Assembly (NCBI GenBank): GCA_963837425.1
Contig: CAWINH010000003.1
Span: 74,283-138,282 of the forward strand
Length of the DNA stretch: 64,000 nucleotides
Direction of reading: 5' to 3'
DNA from: CAWINH01 sp963837425
GTDB taxonomy: Bacteria; Chloroflexota; Limnocylindria; QHBO01
Part shown: positions 55,849 through 64,000 of the stretch, in pieces
Numbering within the stretch: the stretch's first letter is position 1
Layout: each line of letters opens with the position of its first letter
Notes under the pieces: model-generated
Told to the model about the DNA's origin: nothing
Databases searched by the model: none
What the model saw: the letters and a program-made list of their open reading frames with translations, nothing else
Made by a program: the position numbers and the translations under genes

Positions 55849-56658
55849 TCAATCCGGATCGAGATCGGCGAAGGAGCTGCTGTCTCCCGACATGAGGCGA
55901 CGGGTCACGGACTCCGTCGTGGCGAGCGACTGGCGCCAGAGGCCGCCACCCACGCTGAGTCGCCGGACGCCGAGCTTGCGGCACTCGCGCAGCGACGGCG
56001 CCCCGGGGCGAAGGAGGATGTTCACCGGCCCGTCGACCCTGCGCACGAATCTGCCGATGCTCGCCGCGTCGTCCAGGGCGATCGGGTAGACGCAGTCGGC
56101 ACCCGCGGCCAGGTAGGCTCGGGCGCGAGCGATCGCGTCCTCGAGACGCTCCGCGAGCTCGCCCGAGCCGCGCAGGAAGCAGTCGATCCGGGCGTTGATG
56201 ACGATCGGCACGCCCGCCCCCTTCGCGGCGCGGCGGACCGCGGCGATGCGCTCGGCACCGGCCTCGAGCCCGGAGAGGACCGGCGCGGGACCGGAACGAT
56301 CCGTGTCTTCGAGGTTCAGCCCGGCGGCACCCGCGCGCAGCAGCTCGTCCACGAGCACGACCGGCGCCAGCCCGTAGCCGCTCTCCAGGTCGGCGGTCAC
56401 GGGCGCGTGCACCGCCCCCGCGATGCGCAGGACCATGAGGAGCATCTCCTCGGCCGGGATCGCCTCGCCGTCCGGGTATCCGAATGCGGCCGCCACGCCG
56501 CTCGAGCTGGTGGCAATCGCCTGCGCGCCGCCCCGCTCGACGGCGAGGGCGCTTCCGACATCCCAGGCGTTGGGGAGCACGAGTGGCCGTCGCGCGTGGT
56601 GGAGCGCCCGCAGCCGGTTGGCGAGCTCGACCAGGGCCTCGCGATGGATGGGTGGCAT
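55849..56658 (-). CDS. PEP-mutase/isocitrate-lyase-superfamily enzyme
   Basis: 269 residues. LPNAWDVGSALAVERGGAQAIATSSSGVAAAFGYPDGE, then TADLESGYG and LNLEDTDRSG with Mg-binding acids, and INARIDCFLRG mark the PEP phosphonomutase/2-methylisocitrate-lyase family. The KxCGH catalytic loop of true isocitrate lyase is not seen, so a lyase or mutase of other substrate is likelier. It starts 5 bp after ligA and ends the pcrA-ligA operon. Confidence 0.83.
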   Translation of the reverse strand: MPPIHREALVELANRLRALHHARRPLVLPNAWDVGSALAVERGGAQAIATSSSGVAAAFGYPDGEAIPAEEMLLMVLRIAGAVHAPVTADLESGYGLAPVVLVDELLRAGAAGLNLEDTDRSGPAPVLSGLEAGAERIAAVRRAAKGAGVPIVINARIDCFLRGSGELAERLEDAIARARAYLAAGADCVYPIALDDAASIGRFVRRVDGPVNILLRPGAPSLRECRKLGVRRLSVGGGLWRQSLATTESVTRRLMSGDSSSFADLDPD

Positions 56659-56663
56659 TCCGC

Positions 56664-58745
56664 TCAGGCCTCTCCCGTTTCAAGCAGGCGGCGGAACGCA
56701 GCCTCGTCCAGGACCCGGACCCCCAGCCGCTCCGCCTTGAGCAGCTTACTGCCCGCCGACGTGCCGGCGACCACGAAGTCCGTCTTCTTCGAAACCGATC
56801 CGGCCGGGTGGCCGCCGGCCGCCCGGACCGCCTCTTCGGCCTCTTGGCGGCTGAACGCGGCCAGCGTCCCGGTCACGACCACCGTGCGACCGCCGAGTGG
56901 GCCTTCGCCAGGCTTGGCTGCGTTCGCGCCCGCCGCCGGCGCTTCGGCCAGCACGCCGGCGTCCAGCAGGTGATCGAGCGTGTCGCGAGTCTGCTCGTCG
57001 CGGAAGTAGCGGGCGATCTCCTCGGCCACCACCTTGCCGATCCCGAAGACCTCCGTCAGCTCCTCGGCGTCGGCGCCGCGCAGGCGGGCGGCGACGCGAC
57101 GGGTCCACGCTGCCTCGGACTCGCTCGCCTCGCGCGGTACCTCGGACCGCAACCAGTTCGCGAGGTCAACGGCCGTCTGCTCGCCGACGTGCCGGATCCC
57201 GAGCGCGTTCACGATCCGGGCCAGCGGGCGACGGCGCGCACCTTCGATCGCGGCCGCGAGATTCTCCGCCGACTTGCGCGCGAAGCGCTCGAGGCCCTCG
57301 AGCGTCTCGACGTCGAGGCGGTAGAGGTCCGCCGGCTCGTTCAGCAGCCCGCGCTCGACGAGCTGGGTGACCACCGCGTAGCCGGCGCCCTCCACGTCCA
57401 TCCCTCCCCGCCCGGTGAAGTGCAGGAGGCCTCCGAGGCGCTGCGCCGGGCACCACGGGTTCGGGCAGCGCCAGACCACCTCACCCTCCTCGCGAACCGC
57501 CCTGGTTCCGCACGCCGGGCAGTGGGTTGGCATCTCCCAGATCGTCTCCGATCCGTCCCGCGCCTCGACGACCGCACTCACCACCTCGGGGATCACGTCC
57601 CCGGCGCGCTGGAGGACGATCGTGTCCCCGACGCGAAGGTCGCGGCGACGGATCTCGTCGATGTTGTGCAGGGTCGCGTTGCGAACGGTCGTACCGCCCA
57701 CGAAGACCGGGGTGACGTGGGCAACCGGGGTGAGCGCCCCGGTGCGCCCGACGTAGACCTCGATTGCCTCCAGCCGCGTTGTCACCTGCTGGGCAGGGAA
57801 CTTGTAGGCGGTCGCCCAGCGCGGGGCACGGGCGACGAATCCGAGCTGCTGCTGGAGGCCGATGTCATCCACCTTCACGACGATGCCGTCCGTGTCGTAG
57901 TCGAGCTCCCGTCGGGCGTCCGCCCACTCGTCCACGAAGTCGACGACCGCGTCGATCCCCTGCACCCGACGCGTGGCCGGATTCACGGGTATTCCGAGCC
58001 CGCGGACGATCTCGAGCGACTCCGAGTGGCTGGCGACGCCATCGATCCCGCCCGCCTGGTAGCACCAGACCGAGAGGCGCCGGCCGGCGGTAACCGCCGG
58101 GTCCTTCTGGCGCACGGAGCCGGCCGCCGTGTTGCGCGCGTTCGCGTACGTCGGCCGGCCCTCGAGCTCCAGCTGTTCGTTGAGGGCCGCAAATGCGCCG
58201 CGCGGCATGTAGATCTCGCCCCGGACCTCGAGCCGGCCGCCGGGCGGGTCGGCACGCAGCCGCAGCGGGATGGCTCGCACCGTGCGCAGGTTCGGCGTCA
58301 CGTCCTCGCCGGTCATTCCGTCGCCGCGGGTCGCCCCGCGCACGAAGCGCCGCCCCTCGTACCGAAGGCTGATCGCCAGGCCGTCGATCTTCAGCTCGCA
58401 GACGTACGTCACCCCCGGGGCGTCTTCGGCGAGGCCCAGCCCCCTCCGGACGCGGGCATCGAACTCCCGGAGTTCGTCGTGGCCGAAGACGTTGCCGAGC
58501 GACAGCATCGGCACCTCGTGACGTACCTCCGCGAAGGCCGTGGATGGTGCCGCGCCGACCCGCTGGGTCGGCGAATCCGGGCTCGCGAGCTCGGGATGAG
58601 CCGTCTCGAGGTCGACGAGCTCACGGAGCAGGAGGTCGTACTGGCGGTCCTCGATCGTCGGCGCGTCGAGGACGTGGTAGCGGTAGTTCGCATCGTCGAG
58701 CAGGGCGCGCAGCTCCTCGACACGCCGGCCCGGGTCGCCACTCAT
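56664..58745 (-). CDS. ligA: NAD-dependent DNA ligase
   Basis: 693 residues. Adenylation domain with the AMP-accepting Lys119 in CELKIDG, ATRGDGMTGEDVT and the NTPase motif AYKFPAQQ; OB fold; zinc finger (CPACG then CPNPWCPA); helix-hairpin-helix repeats; C-terminal BRCT domain from about 610 (GRTVVVTGTLAAFSRQEAEEAV). Seals nicks in replication and repair. ATG at 58745 overlaps the upstream DinB-like gene's stop (ATGA). Confidence 0.97.
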   Translation of the reverse strand: MSGDPGRRVEELRALLDDANYRYHVLDAPTIEDRQYDLLLRELVDLETAHPELASPDSPTQRVGAAPSTAFAEVRHEVPMLSLGNVFGHDELREFDARVRRGLGLAEDAPGVTYVCELKIDGLAISLRYEGRRFVRGATRGDGMTGEDVTPNLRTVRAIPLRLRADPPGGRLEVRGEIYMPRGAFAALNEQLELEGRPTYANARNTAAGSVRQKDPAVTAGRRLSVWCYQAGGIDGVASHSESLEIVRGLGIPVNPATRRVQGIDAVVDFVDEWADARRELDYDTDGIVVKVDDIGLQQQLGFVARAPRWATAYKFPAQQVTTRLEAIEVYVGRTGALTPVAHVTPVFVGGTTVRNATLHNIDEIRRRDLRVGDTIVLQRAGDVIPEVVSAVVEARDGSETIWEMPTHCPACGTRAVREEGEVVWRCPNPWCPAQRLGGLLHFTGRGGMDVEGAGYAVVTQLVERGLLNEPADLYRLDVETLEGLERFARKSAENLAAAIEGARRRPLARIVNALGIRHVGEQTAVDLANWLRSEVPREASESEAAWTRRVAARLRGADAEELTEVFGIGKVVAEEIARYFRDEQTRDTLDHLLDAGVLAEAPAAGANAAKPGEGPLGGRTVVVTGTLAAFSRQEAEEAVRAAGGHPAGSVSKKTDFVVAGTSAGSKLLKAERLGVRVLDEAAFRRLLETGEA

Positions 58746-59206
58746 GCGCGAAGCTCGCGGGCGTGCTCGTCGTAATGCTCGGGTCCATCGACCCGCACCT
58801 GCTCCTCGAGCGTTCCGCCATCGGGCAGGACGACGTCGAGCAGCGCCGGATCGATGGTCCGGAGCCGGGACAGGAGCGCCTCGGCCGCCGCGGCCTCCCG
58901 CGACCGAACTTCGCGGAGCGGCGTCCCTCTCGCGATGCGCGCCACGGTCGCGTTCCGCGCGTCGACGTCGTCGTTCTCGGCGTCGGCATCGAAGGCCTCC
59001 GCCTCGCCTCGAGCGACGCGGTGAATCGCCTCCGTGCTGTGGCCGGCCCAGTAGCCGAGGTGCGCCACGAGCTCGCGAGCACCCCACTCGCCGACGAGCC
59101 GCGCGGCAGCGCGTCGCTCGGGCGGCAGGTGGACGAACGCGTCCCAGAAGGCCGCCCGTGCGGTCTCGAATGCATCGGCCAGCCGGCGGGCGCGCTCGAC
59201 GCTCAC
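58742..59206 (-). CDS. DinB/MDMPI-like helical protein, first of a ligA-linked pair
   Basis: 154 residues. FWDAFVHLPPERRAAARLVGEWGARELVAHLGYWAGHSTEAI matches the N-terminal half of DinB/mycothiol-maleylpyruvate-isomerase-like bundles; the C-terminal DGPEHYDEHARELRA has spaced histidines. Similar throughout to the neighbouring gene at 59203-59730, so the two are tandem paralogues. Stop overlaps ligA start and start overlaps the neighbour's stop, so translation of all three should be coupled. Confidence 0.75.
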   Translation of the reverse strand: MSVERARRLADAFETARAAFWDAFVHLPPERRAAARLVGEWGARELVAHLGYWAGHSTEAIHRVARGEAEAFDADAENDDVDARNATVARIARGTPLREVRSREAAAAEALLSRLRTIDPALLDVVLPDGGTLEEQVRVDGPEHYDEHARELRA

Positions 59207-59730
59207 ACGGGGTCCCCGGGCTCGTCAGCCTCCGGCTCGTCAGCCTCCGGTTCGCCGGTGAACCAGGCCCGGATATCGGCGGCGTGCTCGCGGTAGTGAT
59301 CGGCGCCGTCGTCGCGGATCACCTCGCCCAGGCTGTCGCCGTAGGCCACCCGCTCCTCGAGCCACGCGGCATCGGCCTCGCCCAGGGCCGCTCGCAGGCG
59401 TCGGGCGGCATCCTCCTCACGCCTCCGGAGCTCGGTCATCGGCGTCCCGGCGATCGCCCTCGCAATCGACGCGTTGCGCTCGTCCACGTCGAGCCCGGCT
59501 TCGTCGAAGTCGTCCGCTCTCCCGCTCGCGGCCGCCTCGAGCGCGGCAGTCGCGTGCTCGCTCCATGCCGCCAGGTGCCCCACCAGGACGCGCGCGCTCC
59601 AATCGCCCACCAGGCCGGGGGCGTCGATGAGCCCGGGGTCGACGTCCGCGAGCACGGACAGGAACTCGGCACGGGCTGAGTCGAAATCGTCGATCAGCCG
59701 CTGCATCGCACGACCGGGCCCCGCACTCAC
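59203..59730 (-). CDS. DinB/MDMPI-like helical protein, second of the ligA-linked pair
   Basis: 175 residues with GTG at 59730 (overlapping the pcrA stop as GTGA); an ATG 8 codons later at 59706 is the alternative. SARAEFLSVLADVDPGLIDAPGLVGDWSARVLVGHLAAWSEHATAAL aligns with its neighbour, and DDGADHYREHAADI repeats the histidine-containing end. The tail is a tandem EADEP repeat. Conserved His pairs imply a metal site; function in DNA metabolism is only suggested by position between pcrA and ligA. Confidence 0.75.
   Translation of the reverse strand: MSAGPGRAMQRLIDDFDSARAEFLSVLADVDPGLIDAPGLVGDWSARVLVGHLAAWSEHATAALEAAASGRADDFDEAGLDVDERNASIARAIAGTPMTELRRREEDAARRLRAALGEADAAWLEERVAYGDSLGEVIRDDGADHYREHAADIRAWFTGEPEADEPEADEPGDPV
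59221..59250. repeat. Tandem 15-bp repeat in the DinB-like gene tail
   Basis: Two exact copies of CTCGTCAGCCTCCGG; on the coding strand they give the repeated Pro-Glu-Ala-Asp-Glu tail. Likely slippage-prone. Confidence 0.8.
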
Positions 59731-62198
59731 GCCCGCTCGAGCCCCGCGTACGCTGCGACCAGTCGCTTCACCCCCTGGCCCACGAAGGCCACCGTCACCT
59801 CCTCGTCGCCCTTCACCCACTGGCTGCTGACGACGATCCCTTCGCCGAAGCGCCGATGCAGCACCCGATCGCCGGCGCGCCAGGCGAGGTCCTCGCCGGC
59901 GCCCACTTCCGGCGGCTCACCCGAACCTCCGACCGCGAACCCGCCCTGACCGAGGTCGAGCTCGGCACCCTCCTTGTACCGCGTGCCTGCAACGCGCTCG
60001 CGGGCGGCGTCCAGGCGCCGGCCCACCGGCGGGGCGGGCGGGACCGACATGTCCGGCAGCGAGACCGGGCGAAGCGGTTCGTTGATCCGGTCACGACGTG
60101 GAGCCCGATACCCTCCCGGCAGCCAGCGGTCGTCATCGGTGCCCCGCCGCTCCCATCGCTCGCCCCCTCGACGGAACCCGGCCTCCTGATCGGCCTCGAG
60201 CAGCTCCTCCGGCAGCTCGGCGAGGAAGCGGCTGGGCTCCGCGGCGGCACCCACCCCCCAGGTCGAGCGGTGCCTCGCGTTCACGAGGTAGAGACGGTCC
60301 TTGGCCCTGGTCATGCCGACGTACGCCAGCCGGCGCTCCTCCTCGAGCTCGGACTCGTCCTCGAGGGCGCGCTGGTGCGGCAGCAGGCCCTCCTCCATCC
60401 CCACGATGAAGACGACCGGGAACTCGAGCCCCTTCGCAGCATGGAGCGTGATCAGGGTGACCCGGTCCGGTGCGTCCTCGAGCGTGTCCTGGTCGCTGAC
60501 GAGCGCCACCTCCTCGAGGAAGCGGGCGAGCCCCTCCGGAACGGCCAGCTCGTCGAATTCGGCCGCGTGGTTCCGCAGCTCGAGCAGGTTTGTCCAGCGA
60601 TCCTCCCCGTCATCGGTGCCGTCCTGGATCGCGGCCTGCAACCCGGCCCGCTCGAACGCAGCGTCGAACACCGCCGAGGGCGGCTCGGAGGCGGCCGTTG
60701 CCATCAGGCCACGCGCCAGCTCGGCGAAGCCGGCGAGAGCGGTCCGAGCTCGTGGCGACAGGTTCGGGTTGTCGCCGGCAGCCTCGACCGCCTCCCACAG
60801 CGTCGCGTCGCGCGACTCGGCCCACGCGCGCAGCTCCTCGAGGGTCTTCGCGCCGATCCCCCGCGCGGGCACGTTGACGACTCGCTCGAGCGCAACGCGA
60901 TCGGCCGGGTTCCGCGCCAGGCGGACGTAGGCCAGCGCGTCCTTCACCTCCCGCCGCTCGTAGAAGCGGGTGCCGCCCACGAGCTGGTACGGGATCCCGA
61001 AACGCATGCACGCCTCCTCGAGGACCCGGCTCTGGGCGTTGATCCGGTAGCAGACGGCGATCTCGCCGTAGCGGAGCGCACCGTCCGCGTCCTCGGCGCG
61101 GCGGGTGAGGAGCCCACTGAGGCCAGTTCTCCCCCCGCCGACCAGGCGCTCGACCTGTCTGGCGACGAACTCGGCCTCCTCGTACTCGTTGTAGGCATCG
61201 AAGACCCGGATCTGGGCCCCCGTCCCGCGATCGGTCCACAGCTTCTTCTCCTTGCGCCCGGTGTTGCGGCTGACGACGGCGTGCGCTGCGTCGAGGATCG
61301 TCTGCGTGGACCGGTAGTTCTGCTCGAGCTTCACGACCTTCGCCTTCGGGTAGTCGCGCTCGAAATCGAGGATGTTCCGGAGGTCGGCGCCGCGCCACGA
61401 GTAGATGCTCTGGTCGTCGTCGCCGACGACGGCCAGGTTCTGGTGCTTCGCCGCGAGCAGCGCACAGATCTGGTACTGGGCCCGATTCGTGTCCTGGTAC
61501 TCGTCGACGAGGATCTGCTGCCAGCGGCCCTGGTAGCGGGCGAGCACGTCCGGGTGCTGCTCGAACAAGAGGACGACGCGCATGAGAAGGTCGTCGAAGT
61601 CGACCGCGTCGTCGGAGGCGAGCTGCCGCTGGTAGGCGTCGTAGACGCGCGCCGCGGTCTCGTCGTAGAAGTTCGCCGCCTGGCGCGCGGCTGTCGCGAC
61701 GTCGGCCAGCTCGTCCTTGCGCTGCCCGATCCAGGCCAGCATCCCGGCCGGGGCGAACCGCTTCTCGTCGAGGTCCAGGCCACGGAGAATGAGCTTCACG
61801 AGCGCCACCTGGTCCGCCCGGTCGTAGATCGTGAATGATCGGGTCAGGCCCATCGCCTCGCCGTCCCGGCGCAGGATGCGGGCGCAGATGGCGTGGAAGG
61901 TACCGATCGTCGCCTCCCGCGCCGCCTCCGGGCCGATCAGCGCGGCGATCCGCTCACGCATCTCGTTCGCCGCCTTGTTCGTGAAGGTGACCGCCAGGAT
62001 CTGCCACGGCTTTGTGCCGGTGGCCACGAGGTGAGCGACCCGATGTGCGAGGACCCGCGTCTTCCCGCTGCCCGCGCCGGCGAGGATCAGCAGCGGTCCG
62101 CCGGGCTGTCGCACCGCCTCGGCCTGCGAGGGGTTCAGCCGGGCCAGGATCTCATCTGCCGGACGCGCGGCGGTGGGAGCGGGTGTCTTGGGGGACAT
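59727..62198 (-). CDS. pcrA: ATP-dependent DNA helicase PcrA/UvrD
   Basis: 823 residues. Walker A LILAGAGSGKTRVL near residue 43, motif Ia VTFTNKAANEMRERI, DEYQDTN, GDDDQSIYSWRGA, LEQNYRST, VTLITLHAAKGLEFPVVFIVG and YVGMTRAKDRLYL: all SF1A motifs. The C-terminus carries the Tudor-like domain (AGDRVLHRRFGEGIVVSSQWVKGDEEVTVAF) that binds RNA polymerase in PcrA proteins. Acts in excision repair and removal of stalled complexes. Start at 62198 (MSPKTPAP); the longer frame upstream crosses the divergent small gene. First gene of the pcrA-ligA operon. Confidence 0.97.
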   Translation of the reverse strand: MSPKTPAPTAARPADEILARLNPSQAEAVRQPGGPLLILAGAGSGKTRVLAHRVAHLVATGTKPWQILAVTFTNKAANEMRERIAALIGPEAAREATIGTFHAICARILRRDGEAMGLTRSFTIYDRADQVALVKLILRGLDLDEKRFAPAGMLAWIGQRKDELADVATAARQAANFYDETAARVYDAYQRQLASDDAVDFDDLLMRVVLLFEQHPDVLARYQGRWQQILVDEYQDTNRAQYQICALLAAKHQNLAVVGDDDQSIYSWRGADLRNILDFERDYPKAKVVKLEQNYRSTQTILDAAHAVVSRNTGRKEKKLWTDRGTGAQIRVFDAYNEYEEAEFVARQVERLVGGGRTGLSGLLTRRAEDADGALRYGEIAVCYRINAQSRVLEEACMRFGIPYQLVGGTRFYERREVKDALAYVRLARNPADRVALERVVNVPARGIGAKTLEELRAWAESRDATLWEAVEAAGDNPNLSPRARTALAGFAELARGLMATAASEPPSAVFDAAFERAGLQAAIQDGTDDGEDRWTNLLELRNHAAEFDELAVPEGLARFLEEVALVSDQDTLEDAPDRVTLITLHAAKGLEFPVVFIVGMEEGLLPHQRALEDESELEEERRLAYVGMTRAKDRLYLVNARHRSTWGVGAAAEPSRFLAELPEELLEADQEAGFRRGGERWERRGTDDDRWLPGGYRAPRRDRINEPLRPVSLPDMSVPPAPPVGRRLDAARERVAGTRYKEGAELDLGQGGFAVGGSGEPPEVGAGEDLAWRAGDRVLHRRFGEGIVVSSQWVKGDEEVTVAFVGQGVKRLVAAYAGLERA

Positions 62199-62205
62199 CG
62201 GGCCG

Positions 62206-62211
62206 ATTGTA
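62206..62211 (-). promoter_or_regulatory. Probable -10 of pcrA, leaderless arrangement
   Basis: Minus-strand TACAAT, 7 nt before the ATG at 62198. Compare the same hexamer and spacing at gatB. Confidence 0.5.
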
Positions 62212-62280
62212 GCCCGCGGTCGCCGCCGCTTTGCACCCACGGCCTTGCCGTTGCAGCAGCTCGGCGCGCATGATGCAGTC

Positions 62281-62538
62281 ATGCCAGCCGATGCGTCGCC
62301 GTGCGTCTTCTGCGGGCTGCCGATCCAGCCCGGAGACTCGGTCGCGGGTCGTGAGCCGATGGCGGCGCACGCCGCCTGCGCTGACGCGGCGCTCGCCGAC
62401 GATTCGCACTGGGACGCGATCAGCGCGGCGGGCGGCGAGGAGAACGATGCGCCGGCGTCGGAGGCGGGCACGACCCGCGGCGGATGCCTGGGAGCAGCCG
62501 TCCTGACGCTCGTGCTCGGCCTGCTGCTCGTCGCCTAG
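62281..62538 (+). CDS. Small zinc-ribbon, tail-anchored membrane protein
   Basis: 85 residues. CVFCGLPIQPGDSVAG and HAACADAAL provide cysteines and histidine for a small zinc site at about residues 8-35; an acidic linker leads to a C-terminal helix (CLGAAVLTLVLGLLLVA). Function unknown. Divergent from pcrA; its stop lies in a 17-bp tandem repeat. Confidence 0.6.
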   Translation: MPADASPCVFCGLPIQPGDSVAGREPMAAHAACADAALADDSHWDAISAAGGEENDAPASEAGTTRGGCLGAAVLTLVLGLLLVA

Positions 62539-62557
62539 TCCTGCTCGTCGCCCAGTC
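62524..62557. repeat. 17-bp tandem duplication spanning a stop codon
   Basis: CTGCTCGTCGCCTAGTC (62524-62540) is followed by CTGCTCGTCGCCCAGTC (62541-62557); the single change turns CAG into the TAG stop of the small zinc-ribbon gene. Confidence 0.75.
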
Positions 62558-62622
62558 GCGAACGAAGACCGGCTGCGGTTGCACCGGCGGGTGCGGCGCG
62601 TCGCTGGAATCGACAAACGGAC

Positions 62623-62650
62623 GAGGGTCCCGGCCAAGGCCGGGACCCTC
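62623..62650 (-). terminator. Terminator hairpin of groEL
   Basis: GAGGGTCCCGGCC and GGCCGGGACCCTC are perfect 13-bp complements separated by 2 nt, 24 bp after the groEL stop. On the minus strand it is followed by GTCCGTTTG, a weak U-rich tract. The strongest hairpin in the window. Confidence 0.75.
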
Positions 62651-62673
62651 GCATCGGTCCGGGGAAGCTCGGA

Positions 62674-64000
62674 CTAGTAGTCCATGCCGCCCGGCGGCAT
62701 GCCGGGAGCGGCCTTCTCCTTCTCGGGGATGTCGGTGATCACCGTCTCGGTGGTCAGCAGCAGCCCGGCGACGCTGGCCGCGTTCTCGAGCGCGGAGCGC
62801 GTCACCTTGGCCGGGTCGATGATGCCGGCCAGGAACATGTCGGTGTACTCGCCCTCCCGGCGTCGTATCCGTGACCCGGCTTCATCTTGCGAACCGCCTC
62901 GACGACGACAGAGCCCTCCAGTCCCGCGTTGTACGCGATCTGGCGCAGCGGCTCCTCGAGCGCTCGACGCAGGATGTTCACGCCGGTCGCCTCATCACCG
63001 AGCGCCTCGACCTTATCGAGCGCCGGCACGGCGTGAACGAGAACCGAGCCGCCACCGGCGACCATCCCCTCCTCCACGCCCGCGGATGCGCGGCGGAGAG
63101 CGCATCCTCGATGCGGTGCTTCTTCTCCTTGAGCTCGACCTCCGTGGCTGCAGCGACCTTCAGGATCGCCACGCCACCCGAGAGCTTGGCTAGGCGCTCC
63201 TGGAGCTTCTCGCGATCGAAGTCGCTCGTCGTGTCCTCGATCTGGAGCTTGATCTGCGACTTGCGCGCCTCGATGGCGTTGTGGTCACCCTTGCCCTCCA
63301 CGATCGTGGTGGTGTCCTTGGTGGCCGTCACGCGGCGCGCCTCACCCAGATCCTCGAGTTGCACGCTGTCCAGCTTGCGGCCGACCTCCTCGCTGATGAC
63401 ACGCCCGCCGGTCAGGGTGGCGATGTCCTCGAGCATGGCCTTGCGGCGATCTCCGAAGCCGGGAGCCTTGATTGCCAGCACGTTGATCGTGCCGCGCATC
63501 TTGTTGACGACCAGAGTCGGCAGGGCCTCCCCTTCGACGTCCTCCGCCACGATCAGGCAGCGGCATGGCCGGTGCTGACCACCTTCTCGAGCGTGGGGCA
63601 GGATGTCGGCCACCGCGCTGATCTTCTTGTCGCTGACGAGGATGTAGGGGGTTCTCGAGCGAGGCCTCGAGCTTGCCGCCGTCCGCTGAAGGCCACGAAG
63701 TAGGCGCTCAGGTAACCGCGGTCGAGCTGCATGCCCTCCACGTACTCGATGTCGAGCTTGAGCCCCTGGCCCTCTTCGACGGTGACCACGCCGTCCTTGC
63801 CAACCTTGTCCATCACCTCGGCGATCATTCCGGCCGATCTCGGTGTCACGAGCGCTGATGGCCGCAATGTGGGCGAATCGTCCTTGGTCTGGTACCGGCT
63901 TGGTGAGGCGCTTGATCTCGTAAACCAGCGCCGCCACGCCGCGCTCGATGCCCTTCTTCAGGCCCATCGGGTTCGCGCCGGCGGTGACGTTCTTCAGGCC
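62674..64000 (-). CDS. groEL: Chaperonin GroEL, 5'-incomplete and interrupted by about nine indels
   Basis: The gene enters at the right edge at about GroEL residue 105 (GLKNVTAGANPMGLKKGIERGVAA) and ends with GGMPPGGMDY and TAG at 62674. The 60-kDa chaperonin folds proteins in the cytoplasm with GroES. The protein is conserved but jumps between frames: indels near 63892, 63880, 63831, 63688, 63650 (in a C run), 63595, 63560, 63085 and 62862 (in a G run) break it. Stretches between are good GroEL (KDGVVTVEEGQGLKLDIEY, LIVAEDVEGEALPTLVVNK, TIVEGKGDHNAIEARKSQI, EEGMVAGGGSVLVHAVPAL). Restoring single bases recovers the family sequence at each site, so sequencing or assembly error is likelier than a true pseudogene. 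The start is outside the window. Confidence 0.9.

Noticed and set aside
62674..64000. groEL as a true decayed pseudogene
   Set aside because: Residues remain conserved in the corrected frame and several indels lie in homopolymers, which fits technical error better.

Overview
The window is 64 kb of very GC-rich, gene-dense bacterial chromosome, about 60 protein genes and one tRNA. Nothing in it looks like a phage, plasmid or insertion sequence. Gene content points to a high-GC Gram-positive-like lineage: a LexA box of the CGAAC-N4-GTTCG type, GatCAB, NAD-dependent ligase, PcrA, a Pol I without proofreading residues, TadE/TadG/CpaB pilus genes and a YkcB-like glycosyltransferase. I lean to Chloroflexota (Limnocylindria-like), with Actinomycetota as the alternative; this is inference, since there is no rRNA or lineage marker. 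Many start codons lie only 6-8 nt after a TANNNT hexamer, so much of the genome is probably transcribed leaderless.

Layout. 0.3-18.5 kb is mainly DNA repair: a compact UvrD-like helicase, uvrA (with methyltransferase and HD genes), a uracil-DNA glycosylase-like gene, uvrB (with a HicB-like gene), then tadE-tadG-cpaB, and the operon polA-mutM-coaE. 18.5-22.2 kb has a J-domain protein, a sigma/anti-sigma pair, a TolB-like lipoprotein and tRNA-Leu(CAA); a 67-bp repeat carrying the tRNA promoter and the tRNA 5' part flanks the lipoprotein gene. 22.3-30 kb has a membrane glycosyltransferase, zinc-ribbon proteins, a nitrilase-family amidohydrolase and a polar amino-acid ABC transporter. 30-34 kb is dnaE.

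34-41.6 kb is a cluster of small stress or xenobiotic-type proteins: two ArsR-SRPBCC modules, two RibD-C/DHFR-like proteins, two VOC proteins, two DinB proteins, two alpha/beta hydrolases and a YCII protein. 41.7-45.8 kb is an overlapping pair of cyclic-di-GMP enzymes. 45.9-56.7 kb mixes gatB, an aminotransferase, a Na+/H+ antiporter, a DUF1684 operon, gatC-gatA, a hydrolase and a PEP-mutase/isocitrate-lyase-like enzyme. 56.7-62.2 kb is a tightly overlapping operon pcrA - two DinB-like genes - ligA - lyase-like gene. The window ends in groEL, which runs off the right edge and carries about nine small indels.

How it works together: nucleotide-excision repair (uvrA, uvrB, pcrA), base-excision repair (mutM, UDG-like), gap filling (polA) and ligation (ligA) all lie here, with uvrA visibly under LexA. 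GatA, GatB and GatC together can form the tRNA-dependent amidotransferase. I found no convincing unknown defence or mobile system. The strongest unusual signals are the tRNA-Leu promoter/5'-part duplication, the DinB-like genes translationally coupled between pcrA and ligA, an ABC permease with a lipoprotein-type signal, and the leaderless promoter architecture.
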